Below, piece by piece: positions 1-11,835 of a DNA stretch of 64,000 nucleotides. The translations under genes were made by a program, and so were the position numbers. The stretch is from Sepiola atlantica (Eukaryota; Mollusca; Cephalopoda; Sepiida; Sepiolidae). The stretch lies in assembly GCA_963556195.1 (NCBI GenBank), contig OY744519.1, forward strand, positions 38,216,301 to 38,280,300. Reading direction: 5' to 3'. The stretch's first letter is position 1. Each line of letters begins with the position of its first letter. The notes under the pieces are model-generated. The model saw only the letters and a list, made by a program, of their open reading frames with translations. It made no database searches and was not told where the DNA came from.

Positions 1-29
<29 letters not shown>
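1..29. repeat. (AAT)n microsatellite
   Basis: Uninterrupted AAT repeat at the window edge. It probably continues upstream. Confidence 0.95.
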
Positions 30-31
<2 letters not shown>

Positions 32-1456
32 TATGTCCGTCGTCAGACTGTAAATATCCGCCTGGCAACGTAAGTATTGCTCAAATTATATTTGCGTCTT
101 ACTTTTCATATTGTATGAAGTATTTTCGAAATTCTGCTATAGAAAGGTTTATAAGTAAACACACTATACATCTAATTATAGTGACATGCCAATTGCTGTT
201 TTTGAAAACTGTCAGGTTCATGCATCAAATTTAGCATGATTAAAATTAAGTATTGAAAACATTTCTAATATCAAATGGGAAAGTAATGATCAAAGTCAGA
301 CATATCTTACTTAATTAGCCAGAGCTAAGTAGCGTGTCTCGACGATAAACAGAACAAATGTGTTTCCCAAACGTGGAACATTTACCTTAATGACATTGAA
401 CTTAGTCTGTTACCTCGAAATCAAAAAATTATATAAGTTCTCAGTCATACCAAGACCGTAATTGTGACCAAGTCTGATAACGATTATTCCAGCAATGTTG
501 ACGGAAGTCTGCACACAAACATTCAGATAGTGAAAAATAAACTCGACCGAAAACATAACTTCTCTGACCAAGGTAATGTAACGTAGTCTACTTTTAAAAA
601 AAACATTACTAAAAAGTGATTTTAAACCGATTTTTCTTTCATTCTTACTTACTCGTTTGTCTCTCCCTCCCCTATTTTTAAGTGACAAACGACCATTGTC
701 TAACTGACTATTTAAACATTAAAGCATTATTTACACTTTTATTTCTGCCATTTTTATCTTCTCTTTCATGCCGTGCTACGTTTTGCCGGTCATTTCTGTC
801 GTCACTTTGCTTTGACGCTTCTTCGTTGCATTGGTTTATTTTTCCTTTCTTTTCTGTCGCCGCTGATCGTAATCGTCTAATGACTTCTGTTTGATTATCT
901 GTAACAAACTTTTCTTTACTCAGTAATTGAAGACACCGACTTATGTTTTGAATTACAGGGTGTTTTTATTCTTATACCTGAAGGTAACATAGCATTGACT
1001 CACAGATAAAGACAATTTAACTTTACTACTGCCCACTTGTTACACATACAAAAATGTTGAATACATGCCTTTTCTCTCTAGATGACAAATATGTGACTCC
1101 ACGAACAGACACTTACATGGGGATAATTTTCGCTTTAGGCGAGTTTAATCTGTTTCCGAGTTTTCCAGCATAATAATTTCACGTATGTCCAAATTAAACA
1201 CAATCTGGAACTGTTTTTAAATCTTCGTTTCTTTGTCAACGATTAAAAAGTGAAGCCATCGTAATCTTTATCCTTACCTATTTTTGTATCAAACTCAACT
1301 TGATCTATCTGATGATTCGTTCTCTGGGAATAGTTGCATTAACCAAAGTTCATGTCTGCCTAATCTGCACTAACTCAAACTAAGATCGACCCCTGTCAAA
1401 ATGCATACTATTCGAATTACTCTTATTCAAGATGGGTTATGCTATAATATAACATT
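30..1456. other. AT-rich spacer, nothing recognised
   Basis: No gene, RNA or repeat family recognised. The longest open frames (92 codons at 410-688 minus, 70 codons at 682-894 plus) overlap on opposite strands, are rich in F/L/S/N as expected from AT-rich DNA, and show no domain. A TACAGGGTG word near 954 resembles the end of some mariner-like elements, but no partner end was seen. Confidence 0.6.

Positions 1457-1534
<78 letters not shown>
1457..1534. repeat. (TAA)n microsatellite
   Basis: About 26 uninterrupted TAA units. Confidence 0.95.
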
Positions 1535-2005
1535 CTCATTTATGTATATGAACTTCTAGGATGTTGACAACATTTAAGTTAGTTATAACACGAATAACAA
1601 TGTTTGTTTCATTTACAATGTCCAAACCGTTTATCCGATTGTGATTTATATACATTTATTTTTAAGCGATGTGGTTTACGATCTATCTCAGATTGCTTTA
1701 GTTCTAGATAATAACAATAACAGATTTACGAACTAATGACTTTATTTTAACCGAGTAGTATCGAGTGGCTTTCCATGGGATGTTAAATATATAATATCAC
1801 TGTATCTTTACACGTGGGGTGGAACTCACAACAGCAAGTTCGATATAACTGATAATATTATTTAATTAACGCTGATATACACTTGGTCATATGCCCATTT
1901 TGAGCGTGTTTCTCTTCATCAACTACATTATTTAATCTGTACTTTTGTGTTATACTATATTTTGTGTTGTATTATATTTTATCTTGACTTGAATTTCATC
2001 TTCAT
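1535..2005. other. AT-rich spacer, nothing recognised
   Basis: No coding or repeat signal. A GATGAAGAGAAACACG string on the minus strand near 1903-1918 resembles a hammerhead core that has lost stem II, but too little remains to call it. Confidence 0.5.
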
Positions 2006-2155
2006 GCAGTCTTATAGATGACGCACCATGTTTCTGTGACTTCGCGTCGTAAACGTTCGGGCATGTCTCGGAAGCGCACGAGAGTTGCCAAAACTATTAA
2101 CCGATCTGATTTATAAACAGTTGTTTTTTCCTCGTTAAAATAAAGAAAAAAAATC
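2006..2155 (-). repeat. Dispersed repeat family R1, copy 1
   Basis: The reverse complement matches 11688-11827 over about 140 bp, best (roughly 85-90% by eye) over the last 100 bp. It shares the words GGTTAATAGTTTTG, CGCTTCCGAGAC and GAAACATGGTGCGT. Both copies stay open in the same frame and encode RFRDxPxRxRxEVTETWC, where x marks differences. The element could derive from a coding sequence such as a transposon ORF, or the open frame could be chance. The family is not recognised. Confidence 0.75.
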
Positions 2156-2454
2156 CAAAACAAATTTGTTAGAAACAGTTGGTTCAATGAAAAAATATTA
2201 AAAAACAAAAACATGTGATTAAAAAATTTAAAAAAATCATATTTTGAAACTTTCCGGTGCACACAAAAACACTCACATTTAAAAATATTCGATTAACATT
2301 GGTTCCTTTGACAAACAACAAACAAACATAAACATCTAATTAATAACAGTTGCTTAGCTATGGTTTGTTTGTTCTTTTATTTTTATATATGTATTTTAGT
2401 TTTGTTTTCTTCGTCTGAATTTATCGGCTTCCAGTCTTCTATTAAGCTGTTTGA

Positions 2455-2563
2455 CTGTTTTCGCCTCGTGTTCACCTCGTAAACTCTCAGATTCTTCCGT
2501 ATCGTGTCTGAACGTTGACGACGGGAGTCACGGAAACATGACACATCATCTATAAGAGTACTG
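2455..2563 (+). repeat. Dispersed repeat family R1, copy 3 (diverged)
   Basis: This copy shares GTCACGGAAACATG and ATAAGAGTACTG with the copy at 11688-11827, plus weaker similarity upstream (about 70-75% by eye). The reading frame of the other two copies is broken by stops here. It faces copy 1 across about 300 bp, so the pair could be the two ends of one inverted structure or two separate insertions. Confidence 0.6.
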
Positions 2564-2923
2564 ATTTGTATTAAATGTTGATTACACATTGGTTTAATTT
2601 ATATTACATTTTCATTTTATTTTGATATAGTTTTATTTTGATTTAATTCATTTTACATGTTATATAATGTTCATGTCTTTGGGCATTTGTAAGTTGAAAA
2701 ATATATACAAGTTTTCCTGACTTTATCATTATGGCGCTCAGCAAATTGCAATCTTCGCTTTTTGATGATTGACGATAAAAAAGAAAAACTTTCAATCTTC
2801 ATTTTTTATGTGGTTTTATTGATTGACTGTTTTGGCGATTGATGAGTTCTTTGCTTCGAATATTTAGATTTACCTTAAAACCCGGAAAAGTTATACGTTT
2901 CTTATATCCATGAAGTTACTGCA

Positions 2924-3240
2924 CCTTTATTGGCTGGGCCAGATCAAAGTGTAGTATCTGTTCCGATTGATACTACACCGCATAGACTGGTAGTGTCTTG
3001 GCCTTCGGGTCTTGATTTACGCTGGTCTATGGGGCTGTCCTATGCAGTTCTAGGAAGTCCACCCTCCCAGGCTTCGCCTTCTCACCCTTTGAGAAGAGGA
3101 TAGTTTATTGCTAATCGCCTGAGGCGCCCCTACCGGGAAATTCCGACGGGGCTGCCCAGGCAATTTTTAATGACCAGAGTGCTCAAATTCTCGAGCGTTG
3201 GTTTTTCAAATCCCACTCTCCCGACCTTGTGTCACATCTT
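2924..3240 (+). pseudogene. GC-rich insert beginning with a U2 snRNA-like segment
   Basis: Positions 2924-2965 match the 5' part of U2 snRNA. TTGGCT is followed, after a short insertion, by AGATCAA, one extra A, and then GTGTAGTATCTGTTC, which includes the branch-point recognition region GTAGTA. After this the U2 similarity ends. About 270 bp of sequence clearly richer in GC than its surroundings follows and is not recognised. A 10-bp perfect hairpin (GTGTAGTATC at 2949-2958 with its complement at 2969-2978) spans the junction. It may be a U2 retropseudogene joined to other DNA, or a SINE-like element with a U2-derived head. It is not a functional U2 gene, because the Sm site and 3' stem-loops are absent. 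Confidence 0.6.
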
Positions 3241-5445
3241 ACTTTATGAGGGGAAGATAAATAGCATTGTACCTTTCTGAACTTCCAGATAGTTATTTTT
3301 CATAAATCATTATTAAATTCTATGTAAAAGTATCCTCCACTCTAAAACTAAAACGAAATAACGTTTTTTCTTGTAGGATATTATAATGTTTTATCCGATA
3401 TTGTCCCCATGTTAGTAGCGGACAAGGGCATCGCCATATTGCGAAAATACAAAACCTTAAATATAATAAAAAGCCTTACTACTTGCAAAGAGAGACCATC
3501 ATCCTAAGCAATGGATACATCTGTCATAACATGTCGCTTAATTACCCTCACACCTATCATATTTAATGGTAAGTATTTACAAAAACTATTGTTTGAGAAC
3601 ATAACGAATCTTATCAGTTGTGATTATTTTTATATATTTAGAAATATCTGTAAGCAAAGCCTTATGTCCGATGTATTAAATCCACTTCACTTTATAACAC
3701 TCATTGACTGATTAAACGTAAGTTACGTATGCTCCACTGTAGTCTACTCTGTTTATATGAATTTATTATATTAATTACCCAGCTCTTAATGACGAAATGC
3801 TGTTAAATACAAACATAATCTCTTTTTTAATTTGCTGCATTTGGTTAAACTGTCGCTGGCCTAATCAAACATAAACACACGCTTGGGTGCAATATATGTC
3901 AATATATTAATTCACTGATAGTCTCAAGCTTTGTTTATGTAAAATACTAATGTGATTAGGAAATCAATATACTAATATCAACAGTCAAAACAATGCAAAA
4001 GAACCACATGCATCTATCAACGTAATTGAAAAATAGTATGTACTTTCTATCGATAAAGTCGGACTCAAACAAGATCAAGTGATGGGTGTACACATCATCA
4101 CTTTTACATGCGTTCTACATAAACAAGTAGTTTAAAAGATGTCTGCCTTGGATGTCAGCAAAAGTAAAAGAGTATTCTTCTCCCAAACTGTAGTCAGTTC
4201 TGGATGAGAACATTTTAATTGGAACTGATGCAATTTCATGTCAGAATTCCCTTTCACGTCACCACGTATATCTAATTCCGTCATAATATGTGTTCGATTA
4301 CATCAGCTAACTTGGATATCTGAAACCGATTACCTTTAGATGGCACCCCTATCCTTGACACTCAAGTTGTTTTACCTAATAATGATAGCGTAAAAGGCGA
4401 GGAAAGCCTTCTTGTTTGTTACGCCTGACTTACAAGTATAAAACCGGCCCTCTTGTTGTTTTCATGTCGAGCTGTGATATTTGTTCTGTTGATCTCGTGT
4501 ATGTGAAGGTCGCCTTTGTTCTTTAGAAAGTAGTTAATTGTCTGAAGTGCCGTCACCAGGAAGTGCTGACATAATATTTTGAGGCAATATTTAAAGGGGC
4601 AGAGTGCGCGAGCTCTTGCGAATTTGGTTATTCCGCTAACCTCCCAGCTTAGGATCATGCGTTCTTTCAGTAAAAAGGAGTTAAATAGATAAATGTATAA
4701 CTATCACAGTGACTCTGTTAAACGTAGATACATTTCTGAATTTATATTCCTGTACTTCACCAAAAAATACATTTTCTCGTTTCTGCTCTTATTCACTAAT
4801 AGCTGTAACTAATCGGTGTTCCCTGGGAGTCTTATTGCCATTCGGATTTCAATTTATTATCATGATATGCAATTACACACGTATTTGATTTCCAAATAGA
4901 CTTTTAATGTTAAATTTTATTATAATTGAATACTACTTATTTATCCAACTGTTCCATAATAATGTTGTATGTCATAAAGAAAATAAAAACTGTTTTACTA
5001 ATGCGGTTATCAAGTGCAAAAACGATACTCTTCTATAAAACTAATTCAGCACTCTAAAGTGTATAATGGCATACAATGCAAATAAAAGAATACACTTGAA
5101 CCGTTATCTTTGGTCTCATTAGAAGCGTTCGGATTGTTGGAGGGACATACCATATCTGACTACGATACTAAAATTGTAGACGTGATTCTATTGTTCCTGA
5201 CACTTTCATGGATGGCTCTTTTTTAAGGAGAACTCAGCTCTGAAACGTTTTGTCTTGATTTCCTATCGTAACATTATTAGGGTTCATGCATTAGATCGAT
5301 CTTTTCCTTTCTGCATTTTGTAAAGTCGTTTTTCTCTATCGCTCCGAACACTTTCTCACACCTAGAGCTATTCTCAATCTCTAGAAATTTTCAATCAGAC
5401 CACGCATAGAACACTGCTGTAATGTTTAAGATGGTGAATCTTTAC
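3241..5445. other. AT-rich spacer, nothing firmly recognised
   Basis: No credible gene. The 79-codon frame at 4419-4658 (minus) has no recognisable domain. Around 5218-5255 the words GAGAACTCAGCTC and TGAAACGTTTTG resemble the end of a Penelope-type terminal repeat, but the upstream core is missing. Confidence 0.5.
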
Positions 5446-5830
5446 ACAATTTTCAGAGGTCTATATATGATTCAGAATAGTATCTGTATTTTGCTTAGCC
5501 CCAGCCTTTCTTCTTCTTTTCACGCTCTGTCTCATATACGTAAGATTGCTAGTCGCATTCCTTTCTATGATGTTTATTATGATATTTGTAGTTTAGAATT
5601 ATCTGCCTTATGCTCTTATTGCTTGGTTCCTGTTCATTTACCTCGTTTGTCTAGTGGTATTATCAGTTCGGTGTTCGAATACAACGTTATAATTGATATT
5701 CGTATTACAGTAGCTTCTTTCAAATGACTGCATAGTTGTTGAGATCTCTTCCCGCTGCCTGTTTCCTTCTTACTATAGTCTAGGTGTATTCAATGTGTAT
5801 CTCCTGTCTTTCATTCTGTCTACCTACTAA
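5446..5830 (+). mobile_element. LINE relic: C-terminal tail of a jockey/CR1-like reverse transcriptase
   Basis: The plus-strand frame reads HALSHIRKIAS, then ICSLELSALC, then about 30 residues matching the region after the RT domain of jockey/CR1-like LINEs, whose usual pattern is LSHRRxVASLSLFYRYYHGxCSxEL. After a stop near 5725 another frame continues with SFFQMTA and SLPAACF, the decayed counterpart of SFFPRTxxLWNSLPxxCFP. RT catalytic motifs, endonuclease and ORF1 are absent, so this is a 5'-truncated dead copy. It shares motif order with the relics at 28.6, 45.2 and 55.3 kb. The clade assignment is from memory; the LINE call is fairly safe. Confidence 0.65.
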
Positions 5831-5949
5831 GTGTAAGCCTTGTTTCAAGCGACTTCTATGAAGATAAATGCTGGTTCGAATTACGAGTTTAAAATCCGAT
5901 ATAATAACGTTAGAGATATATATTTTGATATATATATATAGACACCAAC

Positions 5950-5973
5950 ACCCACACCCACACCCACACCCAC

Positions 5974-6025
<52 letters not shown>

Positions 6026-6035
6026 ATATATATAC
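5950..6035. repeat. Compound (CACCCA)n (TA)n microsatellite
   Basis: A short CCCACA-type array at 5950-5974 runs directly into an alternating TA tract. Confidence 0.95.
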
Positions 6036-6340
6036 CAATCAGAATGATGTAAATAACCAGTTTAAAACATCTAATAAGTCAGTCAATGTCTTCCGAGATT
6101 AATTTCGTGTATATTTTGATAATTATATATTTAATTTAGGCTGATCTACATTGGAACACTCCGCAACCATATAAGTAAATATTAAATTTAAAACATAAAC
6201 ATGACGTTCATGAAAACTAAAAACAGAAAACAAATTGACTAGCGTAGCAACTAATGGCATGTTGCTAATAACATATTCATTTACGTACGCTAGCATTGTC
6301 TATCTATCAATCTATTTACCCTTTATGTACATGTTTTCAC
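6036..6340. other. Spacer, nothing recognised
   Basis: AT-rich, with no gene or repeat-family match seen. Confidence 0.6.
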
Positions 6341-6366
6341 ACACATATACACCCCCCCACACACAG

Positions 6367-6427
<61 letters not shown>
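6341..6427. repeat. Compound (CA)n (TA)n microsatellite
   Basis: A CA-rich tract with a C homopolymer passes into a pure TA array. The IYIY-rich open frames over it are repeat artefacts. Confidence 0.95.
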
Positions 6428-6431
<4 letters not shown>

Positions 6432-6848
6432 TTGAATCACCTACTAGACGCCATTGTCGAGTGTATTCGGTCTCTCTGCATAAGGATTTGCAAATATTAC
6501 ATAACATCGGGATACTTCACCCTACAAGTAAACTCTGACACAATATTCAAAATAACAAAGCATCCGAAGCCCAAATAAGTTCCACACACCACAGCTATAC
6601 ACTGGTTCCTACGACAAATGGTGCACCTTCTCTTAGTAATGTTTCCTCACGTAACAAAACGTAGCTGGATACTTGACTAGACTAGATAAATTCTTGCCAT
6701 GGTATCCGGTATGAACCATGGACCACAAGAAATATATACTACAACATAGTTTACTTGTCACTTAAGGAGAGGAATGTATGTTGTTCACTTATTTACTAAC
6801 TGAACGTTTAGAGATAAAAGGAAACTAATATAATATTCAAAGATCATA

Positions 6849-6921
6849 TAGAAATCAAGTGTAAGCTCTAAGAAGAGGTCCCTTGATTTCTGAATACTTC
6901 GACTGAAGTTCTATCAAACAC
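6849..6921 (+). repeat. Short repeat R2, copy A
   Basis: It shares AAGTGTAAG, CCCTTGATTTCTGA and ACTTCGACTGAAGT with 7013-7080. GAAATCAAG at its start is complementary to CTTGATTTC inside it, so this copy can form a 9-bp stem. It is probably the tail of a SINE or other dispersed repeat; the family is not identified. Confidence 0.65.
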
Positions 6922-7012
6922 AATAAGTGAAATGTTCTTAGCTTCTTCAGAAACTCAGCGTTTGGGAAATAAAGGAGCACTTTAATAGTCTAATAGTTAT
7001 GTATCTCCTATA

Positions 7013-7077
7013 GAGATAAAGTGTAAGCCCCGGGAGGGGCCCCTTGATTTCTGATAACTTCGACTGAAGTAAAATTA

Positions 7078-7080
<3 letters not shown>
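7013..7080 (+). repeat. Short repeat R2, copy B
   Basis: Direct repeat of 6849-6921 with a more GC-rich middle (GCCCCGGGAGGGGCCCC). It ends directly at a (TA)n array, as retroposon 3' ends often do. Confidence 0.65.

Positions 7081-7145
<65 letters not shown>
7081..7145. repeat. (TA)n array
   Basis: About 32 TA units directly after repeat R2 copy B. Confidence 0.95.
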
Positions 7146-7146
<1 letters not shown>

Positions 7147-9278
7147 TAGCTGTATTTACCAGGAAGGAAGATTTAGACAGCTATAATTCAAAGTATAGTC
7201 AGGTTTACATTGTTATACTGAGTTTCTTAATATTCGCTTTAGTTTCCCCTTATTTTTTTGTTCTTTCAATAAATATCCGATTTATAATAACTAAATCAAA
7301 TCAAATTCCAACGTGTATTCATCAAAGTGATGTATGAGAGAAACACAAAAACAAATACGGAGTGAGTTTTAAAATCGTTAATTTTAAAACTAAATGTCAG
7401 CTAAAACGTTTAACATTAAACAACATTTGCTTTTTTTTAATACAATATTTTGATATGTAAATGAAAAATAAAACCTTTAAAAAAACTCATGAGAAACTAA
7501 TATCCGTGTTATGGGGGACTTCTTTGATGGTATGTACGTTTTCAGCGGCTGTAATTATATTTGCTGAGAACCGATTTGTAGTTTCAAACTGTACTTTTAA
7601 TTTAAGATGGAGTAAACATTTTAATAAAGTATTATTCTAATATCAATTCTATTTATGAGAGAACTAAGTATTTTCTTTCGCTAATTTGGATATCAGAAAA
7701 AAAGTCATTATTTAATCACATATACATGGAAGGAAAGTAAAAATAGATATATGCAAAATATATATGAAAGAAAATTATTCTCTTTGAAAACAAATTGATA
7801 TAAAATGCCATTTTTGTCACTACATGTGAAATTGAACCGTAAACTACAAATCAAATAAGCCTTTCGAATACAATTTTGAAATGTACACAACATTGTTATT
7901 GTGTTTACTGTGTCTATACTAAATATAAATAATTACGTAATGTTAAGAAATAGTAACTTCAAGGTATGGAATATCAATTTTAATAAATATTTTTGTGAAA
8001 ATTGTTCTCTTAAATTAATAAACAAATAATTAATTTTCATTTGCAAATTAGTTGCAAAGTTTATAATTCACAATTAAAACGTATTTGATATGTTTGATTT
8101 GTTGACATTATCAGAGGAATATTAAAGTGCATAGTGTGTTTTGCAGTTTCAACAAACACTCATCGATAAAATTAATAGCCTTCATTAAAATGGCCTTAAA
8201 TTACAAACTTGAATTAGTCAGCAATTAATTCGAAATCCGCGATTATTAAAAAAACATCATGAATAAAATTCGGAAAATCAATCATAGTGTTGTGAAGTTG
8301 TTCCACAGTAAATAATAAATAAAGGAAGTCAAGTCGAGGGTTGGTTTAACAAGTGTATTAACAAAGTATGAAACTGACTAGCTCTTGGCTAGACAGTTAC
8401 AAGACTGTGCTTTTTCTTCAGTGTCTCTGTTGACTCGCACTATTTATAGTGACAACCGGTGTTGTTTCTCCTGTGTAAGAACGGTCGGTGTAACACATAG
8501 TATAACAGGAAAACTGTTTAGTAGAAAAAAATATGAATATTATCACTATAAACTATGATTATTCAGGACAATTATATACATAATATCTAATTCAGATCGT
8601 GTGGTTTGGTGTCTTAATAACAAAGAGAAAATTATGTGGTTTCTACGATGGTCGTGTATTAAGTCTGCATTTGAAAAGATCGAGATTAAAAATGCAATAA
8701 TAGATATCGAATTAGAGCTTATTAATTAAGTCATCGGTCTGTGGACTGATCTTAGAATTACCAAAATGTGTTCTTGGATATGATTAGAACAAAGCAATGA
8801 AGTATTATTTATATAAGTTTAAAATATTATAGTACTCAGTTTTAAAAGGAGTCCTCAAACGTCCTCAGACAATAAACATCAGGAGGAAAATTATGATAAG
8901 TTTGTTCAACAAACGGAGGAATGGTAATGTCATTGCCAGGAACGTTCCTATTTGGTACAACTGTCACGCGAGTATTTTGGTAAACTGAGAAATGAATAAT
9001 AAATAACGTAAACAAATATGAAGTATAAAAACAAAATATACAAAGTGAGCAGAGTAATTTAGTAATCGCAAGATCTGACCAACAAATTCCGTGAGAACTC
9101 GACGGTTCTCATTCATTTTATAGTTAAAACAGACTAGTCAATTTTTTAAAACTCGTATATGAAAGACACATATATGACATGTAGAATGCTTCTAAAGCTT
9201 ATATACGCGTAGTCTTAATAAAAGTGAGACTATTATCTCAAAAACTATTTCCCAATAGACGTTTCATTGGCGGAAAAG

Positions 9279-9280
<2 letters not shown>
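7146..9280. other. AT-rich spacer with one complex segment
   Basis: No gene recognised. 8320-8510 is less AT-biased and contains TATTTATAGTGACAACC, which reminded me of a promoter or LTR. No paired repeat, primer-binding site or polypurine tract was found, so it is not called. Confidence 0.5.

Positions 9281-9328
<48 letters not shown>
9281..9328. repeat. (TA)n array
   Basis: About 24 TA units. Confidence 0.95.
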
Positions 9329-9332
<4 letters not shown>

Positions 9333-11414
9333 CGGAGACAAAGTATTAATACAACCACGGTAACTAATACAAACATGATAACAAACCCAATCCTTCTATT
9401 AAACAGTACTTTGATTCATGAAATAAAACATTTCTTTTAGTTGTTTTAGTACGTCGGTCAAAGACCTTAACATCTTTCTGAGTAAACTATTATCAATCCA
9501 AACTTCAGCGATTTACTATATGTCAATGCCAAGGCGTTCACTTCTGTCAGCTACATCTGTGGCTGACAAAGCTGTCCTTTTGAATCGGTTGCCATTTTAA
9601 GTGTTGCAACTCTTCAAGCAGAATAAAGAATAACGCACAATTGTTGTCGATTAATCTTCCAGTAACATGATGATGACTGTGATGATGACTGGATTAAAAT
9701 AATCATCGGTAATGAAGCAAACACCTTTAGGTTGTCTAGATAGATACTATTGATGAATAACATGTATTATTAATAGAGAGTTAGTATGTGTCTGTCTAAA
9801 GGCAGAAGTGTACTCTTACTTCGATATCTGAAGCAGAAATTATATATTACTTATATAGCTGAACATTAAAAATATAGTAATACTATATTCTGATACTTAA
9901 TTCGGTTTACTATGATATTAATATTACTAATATATTACTAATTAAGAGTTGGTACCAGTGTCTGAAGCCGACACCATGATAGTAACCTTATATATCAACC
10001 CGAAAATATACTATTAACTATCATTCTGAGTTTATATTTTGTTTCAATAATATTTCTATTACCAATGGATATTTGGCATCTGCTTTAATTTGAATGTATA
10101 TTATTACTTCTACATCTCATCTGAAGACGATACTTTAGTATTAATATATTTACATATCAACTTGGTTTACTATATTATTCCAGACAAGTGTACTATATTC
10201 CGAGGCTAAATCAAGGGTATAGTGTAGTATAGTAGCTGTTTTCGTCATAGTACGACCCTTCTAAGGATGGGTTTCTTTATTCTAAGTGGGTAAATTAGTA
10301 TCTGTTTTATGAGAATGATACTATAAGCTCAATGATTGTTTTGTTTTTCTATTTGGGGATGTGGTTGAGTAGTATATTGTCAGTCATCATCATACTACCA
10401 TTTCAGGAACAATTTTTCTTTTTTGACATATTTGTTCTGTTCTCATAGGATACTCCCCGAGGCATAAACCGCTCTTTTAGTTATCAGTGTAATATATGTT
10501 CGTTCGTCATATGTGCTATCGAAATATACGATTAAAAGGGGAATATTATTCTCTGATTAAAATATAAATATGTTATGAGAATAACAAGAGTTAGTCACTT
10601 ATATTAACATCAAAAGCTTCACTGAATAAGTAATATTATATATGCCGTCTATTATTTTGTTTTGTATAGTATTAGAATTGGAAAAAAAGTAGATACTATT
10701 TCAGGCATCATATAAAATATGAATAATGAGGCATCAGCATATCTTTGGAGATAGGATAAGCGAAATACTTGATACATTGTAGAATGTAGTAAAGATCAGT
10801 GTTCTGCCATTTGAGTATTGGTACTTAAGAAAGCCTTCAAAAAAGCTGCACAAATAAAATATCACAACAGAATAAGATAGAAGCGTTAGGAATATCGGGT
10901 GATTCGTCTCATGAGTAAAACACTGGGACATGCCCCTCATGTTTTACGTAAGAGTGAAGGTTTGTGAGGACACTCCCGAGGGTACATTACCATTTATTAG
11001 ACACATTGAAGACGATGTCATATAAATAGATTACACTTCTGTGATAGCTATAAGGGCACATATAATGTGCTATTACGAAGTTTATTATAACGTAAATAGA
11101 GATAACCAGACAGGTCAAGTAGATCATAGAATCAGATACTGAACATGTGCCTTCATTTTTGTAAAGAAAACTGATCGGTTGAAAAGAGGAATAATATGAA
11201 GACCATGATGGGAAAACGTCGTCTTTAAGACGACACATGGACGCGCTACTTAGATCATTCCAATTCTGAATTAATCCCCTTACAAATGTTATGTATATAT
11301 ATTGACTGAGTGTAAATATATTGATATAAAGAACATTAAACCAATATCTTCAACAATACTTAATAACAATTAACGCATTTATAAAATTACATACACAATA
11401 TAATAACCTACACC
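9329..11414. other. AT-rich spacer, nothing firmly recognised
   Basis: No gene. Words such as CTGATAC and ATCTGAAGNNGA recur between 9.8 and 10.3 kb, suggesting an old, strongly diverged repeat that I cannot align. A partial U2-like word (AGTATCTGTT, then GATAC) occurs at 10299-10322 but is too short to call. Confidence 0.5.
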
Positions 11415-11465
11415 AATCAACCAGCGTTTCGATGTTCTAACATCTCTTTACCAGTCTGTGAAATG
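11415..11465 (-). ncRNA. Hammerhead-like remnant (PLE terminal-repeat type)
   Basis: On the minus strand, stem II is a perfect 6-bp hairpin (GATGTT/AACATC, 11431-11444) followed at once by GAAACG. The CUGANGA side is degraded (CTGGTAAAGA). The flanking GCTGGTTGATT matches the minus strand of 50585-50632 (GTTGGTTGATT), where a PLE relic follows. It is probably a stranded piece of a Penelope terminal repeat and not an active ribozyme. Confidence 0.45.
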
Positions 11466-11687
11466 ATGTTCTTTGTCAAATGAACCATTGTTAATCAAAT
11501 GTTTTTTTAAATCAAATGTTTTGTTTGTTTGTGCAGCGGAATATTTCAAATGATGATTTTGTTGTATTTCTATAGCAAATGTTTTTAAAAATTTGTTTTC
11601 ATTGTTTATTTTTCACAATTTTTGTTGATTTTTTTCTTGCTAACATAAACACCGTAACAACTGTTTTATAGCATTTTTTGTTTTGCT

Positions 11688-11827
11688 TATTTTAACGAAA
11701 ACACACTGTTTATCTGCAAATGTTCTTTGGTTAATAGTTTTGTCAACTCTCGGACGCTTCCGAGACCTGCCCGATCGTAAACGACCTGAAGTCACGGAAA
11801 CATGGTGCGTTAGCTATAAGAGTACTG
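11688..11827 (+). repeat. Dispersed repeat family R1, copy 2
   Basis: Partner of 2006-2155 (minus) and 2455-2563 (plus). It contains GGTTAATAGTTTTG, CGCTTCCGAGAC, GTCACGGAAACATGG and ATAAGAGTACTG. The frame at 11683-11871 is open and encodes RFRDLPDRKRPEVTETWC, close to the copy-1 translation. No known protein was recognised. Confidence 0.75.
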
Positions 11828-11835
11828 TACAATGT

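Noticed and set aside
5218..5260. Hammerhead or PLE end near CTGAAACGTTTTGTC
   Set aside because: GAAACG and a small stem are present but no CTGANGA-like core could be placed upstream.
8320..8510. LTR- or promoter-like segment with TATTTATA
   Set aside because: No second copy, primer-binding site, polypurine tract or pol-type coding nearby.
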